In this document: one piece after another, positions 1 to 10,000 of the stretch
How the letters are laid out: each line of letters starts with the position of its first letter
Position numbering within the stretch: the stretch's first letter is position 1
Source of the DNA: Aselliscus stoliczkanus
Lineage: Eukaryota; Chordata; Mammalia; Chiroptera; Hipposideridae
Length of the DNA stretch: 64,000 nucleotides
Direction of reading: 5' to 3'
Assembly: GCA_033961575.1 (NCBI GenBank)
Contig: CM066728.1
Coordinates: 102,500,852-102,564,851 of the forward strand
The notes under the pieces: model-generated
The model's input: the letters and a program-made list of their open reading frames with translations, nothing else
Database searches by the model: none
Told to the model about the DNA's origin: nothing
Program-made: the position numbers and the translations under genes

Positions 1-476
1 AGGGCGCGGGCCTCCGAAAAGCCGGTGGGATGGCGTGGCCGCCACGCCCCGCTCAGGAGCGTCCCAGGCCCGGCAGCCGCCCAGGGAGCCCCACGCCCCC
101 TTCTCTCGCAGCGGTCGCCTTCACTACGTCACATTGCCCCTCCGCCCCCTTCGGGAAGTCACCGGGAGACCGCGGATGACGTCGATCATCAACACCCTGC
201 GGAGGATCCAATCAACACCCGCAGGCCAGATTAGCCAATGGCATCGCTCGCCTTCCCTGGCCGCTCATTGGAAAGGACGCGGGAGGAGAGGCGGGACTTC
301 CGGTCCGACTGGGCCTCGCCCGCTTCCGGCATCGCCTCTTCCGGGAGATCCGCGGGGGAAGGCGGCCGCTGCTGCTTCTGCTCTTTGTGGGCCTTGCGGA
401 GGGTTAGGGTTTGAGCGCCTCGTCCGGCCCGGACGCTGGATTTCTGCCTGTGTCTCGCCGTGTTTGCCGTCGGGCG
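1..476 (+). promoter_or_regulatory. ZNF622: ZNF622 CpG-island promoter and 5-prime leader
   Basis: GC- and CpG-rich sequence without a convincing TATA box, as expected for a housekeeping gene. Visible motifs: CRE-like TACGTCAC (125-132) and TGACGTCG (177-184); CCAAT at 208-212 and 235-239 and inverted CCAAT (ATTGG) at 267-271; three ETS cores, ACTTCCGG (296-303), CTTCCGG (323-329) and CTTCCGG (338-344). The ETS cluster just upstream suggests transcription starts at about 350-400; the pyrimidine-rich CTCTTTG near 381 could be a TCT-type initiator, which would suit a ribosome-biogenesis gene, but this is a guess. The CpG-rich zone continues through exon 1 to about 1,190. Confidence 0.8.
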
Positions 477-1041
477 ATGGCGACGTACACCTGCATCACT
501 TGCCGGGTGGCGTTCGACGACGCGGAGCTGCAGCGGGCGCACTACAAGAGCGACTGGCACCGCTACAACCTGAAGCGCAAAGTGGCGGCCATGGCGCCGG
601 TGAGCGCCGAGGGCTTCCAGGAGCGCGTGCGGGCGCAGCGGGCCGCGGCGGAGCAGGAGGGCCGGGGCACGGCCACCTACTGCGCCGTCTGCAGCAAGAA
701 GTTCGCCTGCTTCAACGCCTACGGCAACCACCTGCAGTCCCGGCGGCACGTGGAGCTGGAGCGCAAGGCGGTGAGCCAGGAGGTGGAGCGGATGAACGAG
801 AAGAACCTGGAGAAGGGGCTGGGCGCGGGCGGCCTGGACAAGGACGCCGTGAACGCGGCCATCCAGCAGGCCGTCCGGGCGCAGCCGTCCCCCAGGAGGG
901 CCCCCCCGGAGGCGGACACGGAGGCCGACGGCCGGGACGTCGCCGAGAAGCCGCCGCGGCTGCAGTGGTTTGAGCAGCAGGCGAAGAGGCTGGCGCAGCA
1001 GCGGGGCGAGGAGGAGGCGGGGGAGGACCCGGATGGCGACG
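477..1041 (+). CDS. ZNF622: ZNF622 coding exon 1
   Basis: Encodes residues 1-188 plus the first base of codon 189: zinc fingers 1 and 2 and the [13 protein letters not shown] segment. The donor is GACG|gtgcgg at 1042. Third codon positions are almost all G or C because the exon lies inside the CpG island, unlike the AT-richer later exons. The open frame runs on to 1304, but the protein beyond residue 188 becomes Gly/Arg-rich non-homologous sequence, so the donor at 1042 is preferred. Confidence 0.93.
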
Positions 1042-4000
1042 GTGCGGGGCGGAGGGGCGCCGGTGGGCGGGGCGCCGGTGGGCGGGGCCAAGCAGGGGCC
1101 CCTTCGCGGTGCCGGATGGGTCCTGGGGGTGGGGGTGGGGGTGTTGGGTTTAGGGGAGGCGGTTCACGTGCTTTCGGAAGTGACCCGTGTGGCCAGCACC
1201 CCTGCAGGGCGTTGGGTCTGTTTAGTTCACTATTGTCGACTCAAGGCCCCACATCTCGGGGGGGGGGGGGAGGCATGAATCTATTTCTTGTCTCTGTTGT
1301 TTAAATAAGGAGGCTTTTCCTGGATGCATAGCAGAACCTGTTACCGCCACGGTCTGCTGTGGACTGTGTCACGCTGTTGGGTTTCTAGTTGTGATTTAGC
1401 ACTTAGATTGGTTTGATGGAAACAGTCCAGTGAGGGGTTCAGGATCAGCCGCTTGGCCTGAGACGCGGAGCTGGAGCTGGCAGCCCGGCCTCCCCGACCG
1501 CATGAGTTATTCCTCCTTTTCCTCATCACACCTCCCGTTCACGTCGGTCAGGCGGGTTCATGTAGACACAGGAAAGCCGCAGAGACCCCTTCGGGGAGCT
1601 GTGCGCTGTGGGCCGCAAAAAGGGAAGATTAAGGGCTTTCCTTAGCCACACACGTAGGCCTGCGGTGAAAGAGCAGTTAAAGTGGAGATCTTAGCCTGTC
1701 TTCCCGAATGTGGGACTGATATTTTGGGTCTGTGTATCTGTGGTTTCTTGGATGGCGGTCACCGCTTCTCTTAAACTAACCCAGATTTTCAACTCTCCGG
1801 CCTGAAGATTGGGAAGACGTTGATTCTGATGAGGAGCTGGATTGCGAGGATGGCGAGTCGCTGGACGAGCTGGAGCAGGAGGCCGAGGAGGAGGCGGCGG
1901 GGGGCAGCGCCCCCCCTGGCGCCATCCCCAGGACGGACTGCTTGTTTTGCCCCCATCATTCAAGCTCTCTCCTGAAGAATGTGGCGCATATGACTAAAAT
2001 CCACAGCTTCTTTATTCCTGACATAGAATATCTGTCGGATCTTAAGGGACTGATTCGGTATTTGGGTAAGTATCAAAGCTTCCCTCTGATGGAGGAAATA
2101 GCATGTTACTGGAGGGCAGGTCTTAAGGGAACATTAGTTTCGTGTTGCTCATCGATGTGATTTCATTACCTTTTTAATTGCGTGAAGATCAGACTCTTGG
2201 TGCATGTTTTGTGAATTATGCAGGTAAGTGGTGATACTGACTGACTTAGCCGCAAAAGTTTTTTTCTTGTTTTTTTCCTCCAGGAGAGAAAGTTGGAGTT
2301 GGGAAGATTTGCCTGTGGTGCAACGAGAAAGGGAAATCTTTCTACTCCACGGAAGCTGTACAGGCGCACATGGTGGACAAAAGCCACTGTAAGCTCTTCA
2401 CCGAGGGCGATGCTGCTTTGGAATTTGCAGACTTCTATGATTTTAGGTGAGTCAGTGTGTAACGTGAAGCAAAAGCAGTGCCTGATATGTGTCTAGCACT
2501 GTACAATAGACGTTTTATAGCTCTTAGAACTCTTCTATGTGGATGGATAGTCCCTTTCTTTTTGTAAACAGGACACTGAGTATAACAGAGTTAAACACAT
2601 CTGATAAAGAAACCTGATAAGAAGATCGCAGGCCCAAACTGAAGTTTGTGTGACTTGGAAACTTGGGTGTTGTTTTTTGTTTTGTTTTGTTTTAATAGTT
2701 CAATGGTCAGGAGTTCGGTTTTGTGTTACCTTGGGAACAGAGGCAGAGAAATTTCCTGTTTTGGTTCCCCTGAAAGTCCTTGAAACACAAGCCATCTCCT
2801 AAGGGAGTTGAGATGATTGCTGACCTGGGCCAGTCCCAGTCATTTGGCGGTGAGATTATCCCATAGGTGGCTCACCCTTTACGTAACAGAAATACGTATA
2901 ATTCATATATCATGCCCCGAATCTATGCCTGGCACTCTTGAACAACTAATCCTGGTGTGGAGATGTCTGTGACCTAACTCAGGTGAGCTACACAAGAAGG
3001 TGTGTGTAATTAACCATGCCAGGCATCCATAGTCCCTGTGACCCAGTGTTCAGAAAAATCCTAGTCTTTTTGGTTGTCCGTTTGTATTTTCCTCCTGGTT
3101 TCTCATTTCTCTTTTGTAGTGATGGAGAGTTTTTCATTTTTGCCATTTTGGTGATGATAAGTACTGTAGTTGAGAACCTTTTATATGTAAATTGGCCATT
3201 TAGATATCTCTTGTGAAGTATTTGATCAAGTCTTTTGTCTGTTTTTCTTTTGGGTTATCAGCTACTGCTAACAATTTAGTGTGTATTTCTCCAATTATTT
3301 TCTACATATTTGTGAACATTTCTAGGAGCACAGAGATTCTTCTAGAACTGCATTGTCCAATATGGTAATTACCGGATGTACTCATGTGGCTATTTAAGTT
3401 AATTAGAAATTGAATTAAAAATTTTAAACTTTAGGGCCAGCCAAGTGGCGTGGTGGTTAAGTAAGTGCTGGCTTGGGAAGCCAGCGGCCCCGGTTCAGAT
3501 CCCACATATGAGGGCCAGTGACACTGCCCTCAAAAAAAAAAAAAAAAAAATTTTTTTTTTAACTTTAGTTCTTCAGTTGTACAATAACATGTCACAACTC
3601 TGGTTAAAAGCACATTGATTAGTAGCTACCATATTGGATAGACAGAAAATTTCTGCATCACAGATTTCTATTGGACAGAATCATCTAGAAATTTTTTTAA
3701 CTTTTAAAAAAAATTTTCAATTACAATTGGCATACGCTATTTAGTTTCAGGTGTACAACATAGTGATTAGACATTTGTATAACTTACAAACTGATCACCC
3801 CAATAAGTCGAGTACCCACCTGGCAGTATACATAGTTATTGTAGTACTATTGATTATATTCCCTGTGCTGTACTTTACATTCCTGTGACTGTTTTTGTAA
3901 CTGGTAGTTTGTACTTCTTAGTCCCTTCCTCCCATCCCCCCTCCCATCTCTCACCCATCAATTTTTAGAACTTATTATAATGGTTAAGTTGACCAGAGTA

Positions 4001-7000
4001 GCATGTCCAGCTCTGCTTTCTCCTCTTCCTCTCGGGCTCCCTTCCTAGAGAGAAACAAATAGGTAAATGAATTCAGTGTTAGGTCATTTGTTTACTCCTT
4101 TTTTTTTTTCCAGTACAATTTTAGGTTCATAGCAAAATTGAGCATCAGGTACAGAAGATTTCCCATATCATCCCCAGTCATCATCCCCACTCATCATCCC
4201 CACTAGTTGTACATTTGTTACAGTTGAGGAACCTGCACTGACCCATTAGCATCAAAGTCCATAGTTTACATTAGTTTGCTCTTCGTGGTGTACCTTGGAC
4301 AAATGTATGACATATATCCACTGTTATAGCATCATGAAGAGTAGTTTCACTGCCCTAAAAATCCTGTATGTTCCCTCCCTCCACCCCAAACCCTGGGAAC
4401 CACTGATCTTTCTCCATAGATGTGATTTTTCCATAACTTCATGGAGTTTGAATCATACAGTATGTAGCCTTTTCAGATTGGCTTCTTTCACTTAGTAATC
4501 TGCATTTAAGGTTGCTCCATGTCTTTCAAGGTTCCTCCAGCTCATTTCTTTTTGGTCTGAATAGTACTCCCATTACCTGGATGGACCACAGTTTATGTAT
4601 CACCTACTGAAAGGCATTTTGGTTCCTTCCAAGTTGAAACAATTATGAATAAAGCTGTTATAAACATCTATGTGCAGGTTTTTGTGTTGACGTAAGTTTT
4701 CAGCTCCTTTGGGGATACACCAAGCAGCAAGATTGCTGGACCATATGGTAAGAGAATGACCGTATGGTCATTAGTTTTGTAAGAAACTGCCAAACGGTGT
4801 TTCAAAGTGGCCGCACCGTTTTTCGTTCCTGCCCATGAATGAGAGTTCCTGTTGCTCCACGTTCTCCCCAGCAGCGGCGTGGTCAGTGTTCTGGACTTGG
4901 GCCAGATGTAAACATCTCTTGGTTTTAATTTGCATTTCCCATACGCTGTGGAGCCTCTTTACATGCTTATTTGCCAGCTGCCTGTCTTCCTACTGAGCTT
5001 TCTGTAAGGTCTTCGGCAGATTTTTCAGTTGGGTGTTTGTTTTCTTGTTGAGTTTTACATTTTGGATAACAGTCTTTTGTCAGATGTGTTTTCTGCAAAT
5101 GTTTTCTTTAGTCTGTGGCTTGCATTTTAGTTCTCTGACATTGTTTTTCACAGTAGATTTTCATTTTAATAGTCAAGTTTATTAATTTTTTTCATGGATC
5201 GTGCCTTGGGTGTGGGACCTAAAGTCATCACCAAGCCCCAGGTCATCTAGATTTTTCCTGTGTTGTTTTCTGGGAGTTTTATAGTTTTGCATTTTTCATT
5301 TAGTTCTGTGATCCATTTTGAGTTCTTAGGTTATTTGCACACTTACTACAGAGAAAATGCTAACAAGTTTTCTCTCAAACCTTTCAGCTTGCAGCCTCTG
5401 CAGCTGTGTATTGTCCCTTTTAGGTAGTTAATGGGTTTGCCACATTTGCAGATACAATTTATGTCTTTTGGTTAAATTTGAGGTATCAGTCTGTTTATTA
5501 TGGCCTTTCACTGTTTTCCAGGAGTAGCTACCCAGATCACAAAGAAGGAGAGGAGCCTGATGAAACTGACGAGTTGCCCTCCGAAAAGACGGTGGAATAT
5601 GATGATGAAACCATGGAGCTGATTCTGCCTTCTGGTCAGTGCATTTGTCAGAAATAAATAGCTTAATGCCAGTGAGACTATTGGAGAGGCATGTTCTTAT
5701 CCATTCTTTTCCATACTGAGTGACGTAGAACACAAAACTCAAAGTACATGTTTGTGCTCCCAGGGGCGTGGTGCATTGTGAAGGCTGCCACTTAGCTCTC
5801 TGTTGGCTGTTTAAATTGGATCGGTGTTTTTGCTCACTTCTGTCCTGACTGGGAATGTTTGGATCAGTCGTTTCTTTTCAAATATGCAGACCTTGTCTGT
5901 TTATATATTTTTTGGGGCCCCATCCAGGTTTTTCTTGTTAATCTTGTCCTTACTCTTGTTTGAATTGATTCCCGTTTCCTTGTGTTGCTCACACTTTCAG
6001 GTGGTAGGCTGGCATGGGTGTGTCTGATTGACAGCACCCGGGGTGTCTGTTTCTGGTCGTTGGGGGGAGGCTTAGAGTTTGAATTCTGTCTTCTACTTTG
6101 GGGAACAGTATTCTTAATGGTGGGAATTTAACACAGGTATGAAGAGATGAAGAAAAGCTGTGAATACGAGAAGCATCCACTATTGTTTACAATATTATGG
6201 TTAGCTGATAAGAATGGGAGAAGAAGGAATGAAATGGTAGAGATGATAAGATTCTAATAATACCTGTATTTCCTGGGTAGTTAGCATGTTCAGGCAGATG
6301 TTTTATTTTTACAGCACGCCTCAGGGCCTTGGAATCATATTTCCCTGCAGCACAGGAAGCAGACTGCTTTGTCTCTGCATCATCAGATAATCAAAGACAG
6401 TGACATGAGATGAGCTTGAAAGTCGAATGTCCCTGGTCTTAAAGCCTGGGTTTCCTTGTTCACAGCTGCAGTCACTTACTGAGTCATGTTATTTTAAACT
6501 TGGATAATAAGTCTTAGGACAGCTCTTTGACAGAGTTGGAAGTAATGAGGCAACTGGTTTGGTGTTAGAGTACTGTAAAATACAGTACTTTTAGACAGAC
6601 AGACTCAGGAAAGACCTAACCAACAGCCAGGTACGGTCTTACCCTAGAGGTTCTTTTTTTATTATTAAATTTATTGGGGTAACATTGCTTAGTAAAATTA
6701 CATAGGCTTCAAGTGTACATTTCTGTAATATATCATCTATATAACACATTGTGTGTTCAGCACCCAGAGTCAGTTCTCCTTCCATTATCATATATTTGAT
6801 CCCCTTTTCCCTCTTTTACCCCCTCTTATCCTCTGGTAACCACAAAACTTTTGACTGGGTCTGAGTTTTTGTTTTTTGTTTGTCATTCCTTTGCTACTTT
6901 CAGTTTTATATCCTATATATGAGTGAAGTCATGTGGTTCTTTTTCTGTTTGACTTATTTTGCTTAGCATAATAATCTCAAGATCCATCCATGTTGTCACA

Positions 7001-10000
7001 ATGGCAGTATTTCATCTTTTGCAATGGCCGAGTAGTATTCCATTGTATATATTATACCACATCTTCTTTATCCAACCATCTATTGAAGGACACATTGGTT
7101 GTTTCCATGGTGTTGCAGTGAACATCGGGATACATATATCTTTACAGATAAGTGTTTTCAGATTTTTTGGGTAGATACCCAGGAGAGGGATTGATTTTAT
7201 TCTTAATTTTTTGAGGAACCTCCCCAATGCCTTTCATAGTGGCTGTACCAATTTACATTCCCACCATCAGTGTATGAGTGTTTCTTTTTCTCCACAGTCT
7301 CTCCACCACTTCTTATTTGCTTTGTTGATGATAGCCATTCTAACAGGTGAGGGGTGATATCTCAGTGTGGTTTTGATTTGCATTTCCCTAAAAGCTAGTG
7401 AAGTTGAGCATTTTTTCATATCTGTGGGCCATTTATATGTCTTGGGAGATGTGTCTGCTCAGGTCCTCTGCCCATTTTGTAACTGGATTGTTTGTTTTTT
7501 TGTTGAGTTGAATGAGTTCTTTATATATTTTGAATGTCATCCCCTTATCTGAGGTGTCATTTGCAATATATTCCCTCATTCCATTGGTTGCCTCTTTGTT
7601 TTGTTGGTGGTTTCTTTTGCTGTGCAGAAGATTTTTAGTTTCATACAGTCCCATTCATTTATTTCAGCTTTTACTTTCCTTGCCTCTGAGTTTAGATTCA
7701 TAAAATTCTCTTTGAACCCAAGGTCCATACCTATCTTTGCTTTCTTCTATGCAGTTTATTGTTTCAGGTCTTATGTGTAGGTCTTTGATCCATTTTAAGT
7801 TAACTTGGGTACATAGTGACAGAAACTAATCTAGTTTCATTCTTTTGCACATAGCTTTCCAATTTTTTCAGCACCATTTATTGAAGAGGCTTTCTTTTTT
7901 TCCATTGTATGTTTTTGGCTACTTTGTCAAAAATTATCTGCTCGTATATATGTGGGTTTATTTCTGGGTTTTCAGTTCTATTCCATTGGTCTGTATGTCT
8001 TCTGCCAGTACCATACTGTTTTGATTATTGTTGCCCTGTAGTACAAGCTGAGTTAGGGAGTATGATACTTCCAGCCTTGTTCTTTTTTCTTAGGATAGCT
8101 TTGGCTATTTGGGGTCTTTTGTGGTTCCATACAAATCTGATGATTTTTCTATTTCTTTAAAAAATGCCATTGGGATTTTTATGGGCATTGTATTTAAATC
8201 TGTATATTGCTTTGGATAATATGGCCATTTCAACTATGTTGATTCTTCTAATCCGTGAACATGGAATATTTCTTTGTATTTTTTTCAGTTTCTTTTAAAA
8301 ATCTATTACAGTTTTCATTGTATAAGTCTTTCACATCCTTTGTTAACTTTATTCCTAGGTATTTTATTTTTGTTGCAATTGCAAAAGAAATTTTTTTTTC
8401 ATTTCTTTTTCTGAAATGTTATTGTTAGTATATAGGAGTGCAATGGATTTTTGTACATTGTTTTGTAGCCAGCAACTTTACTGTATTTGTTTATTGTTTC
8501 TAATAGTTTTTTGATGGAGTCTTTAGGGTTTTCTATATAAAGAATCATGTCATCTGCAAAACGTGACAGTTTAACTTCTTCATTCCCAATTTGGATGCCT
8601 TTTATTTTTTTCTCTTGCCCGATTGCTTAACTAGGCTATATAAGCATTTTTTTCTGTGGAAAGGGTTGGCATGGATATCAGCAAGTCGCTAATTTGAGAA
8701 GGACTCTCATGTGAAGAGCTTAAGTCCTTTTTTATCCGCCACACTTAGTAGATTTTGCTTGAAACTATAATACTTTGAAAAGCAGTAGTTGTGATACCTT
8801 AAATCTCCTTAATTCAGATCAAGTAGCTGATCCCAGAGCCAGTGACAAAGAGCATCCGGTAGAGGGCACTGTGGGCATTGTTTTGAAACCTGGCCTGGCT
8901 CAGTTGCTGTAAGTTGCTGTGAAAGACATATCCGGGTAGCTGCTCACTGGCCCGGTGGAGCTGTTGGTGGATCCACCGCAGGTACACAGGCGATCATAGG
9001 AAAAGTACACTTGGAGGTATTTTCCTGTCTAGTATCTGATGTCATCGATTGTTAGGCTATTTGTTAAGTAGGAGTGGACAGTTCTGTGAGTGGTTACTGC
9101 TGTGGTGACAGGTAGATGAACAGGTTGTGACTTCACTGTAACTCAGATATAACCATCTGTTACCTATTGGGCAGTCATAGTATATTCTAAGAGTAAGTGT
9201 CCTTGGTGAGGGCCTTCAAGCTGAGCTGTTCTCAGCACATTGTACTTGGTGCTTAATGTAAGGTGCTCACTGTCATTGACACAGGGCAGGGGGAGCTCAA
9301 AACACTGTGGTTTCATTTCTCCTGCTGGCTGTCGGAAACCTTGGCATTGAGTAATAAACCTTTTCAAGGATATTTTATAAAGCCAAACTTTAATAATACA
9401 CATTTCCAAATGCTGCTTAAGAATATAAATGTATTGATTTATTGTGTATTAATGAGCAGCATTATCATTTAATGATTTGAAGTAGTCCCAATGAACGATG
9501 CTGGGGCTTCCTGCTAGAGCCTACATTTAAGTTGTGTTTACCCAGTGCGGTGTCTTCAGTTCTTGTGGTCTAGGAGCATTGTTAACTCCTAAGCTGCCAG
9601 AAGAGTCAGGTTCAACAGGATGTGTTTCCATCCATATTGGTATCCAAAGGCCATATCATCTTGAGTTGAATGTTTCTTTTTGTCATCCCATGAGTTTGAT
9701 CACAAAACAGTCAACTGGAGGTAACTAATTTTCCATATCTGTTGTAGCAAGCAAACTTTCCAGGTCACTTGCCAGGTAGAGGGACTTAAAACAAAATAAC
9801 CTGACATAATCTTTTCATGTAAATTAAAGCAAATACAGCCATCTGCCATATTTATAGTATCCTGTTCATGGTGTTTCTATGCAGAGGATTCTGAAAGAAA
9901 TATGCTGCTTCATTTTTCTCAGCAGATAGAGCACTGTTTCCTCTGGCATATCCATTTTCCAGCTCAATACCCTTAAAAGTCTGATTTGGAAAGCCCTTGC

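Larger units (their letters stand above)
2447..5521 (+). other. ZNF622: ZNF622 intron 3
   Basis: 3,075-nt intron. It holds a faint MIR-like stretch (about 2,478-2,590), a hAT-type fossil split by a SINE (3,345-3,690), and two antisense L1 pieces (3,690-3,965 and 4,098-5,345). 2,600-3,340 shows no recognisable element. Confidence 0.7.

Noticed and set aside
401..411. Telomere-like GGGTTAGGGTT in the ZNF622 leader
   Set aside because: Less than two units; no array, so chance is sufficient.
35..973. 312-codon open frame on the + strand in another frame over exon 1
   Set aside because: Low-complexity Gly/Arg/Pro composition produced by high GC; overlaps the real frame.
231..1091. 286-codon open frame on the minus strand across ZNF622 exon 1
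   Set aside because: Shadow of the GC-rich exon on the other strand; Pro/Leu/Arg-rich with no domain, and the + strand frame has clear zinc fingers.
1042..1304. Continuation of the exon 1 open frame past the donor
   Set aside because: Sequence turns into Gly/Arg-rich translation of the minisatellite and G-run; the acidic DWED block resumes only after splicing to 1,808.
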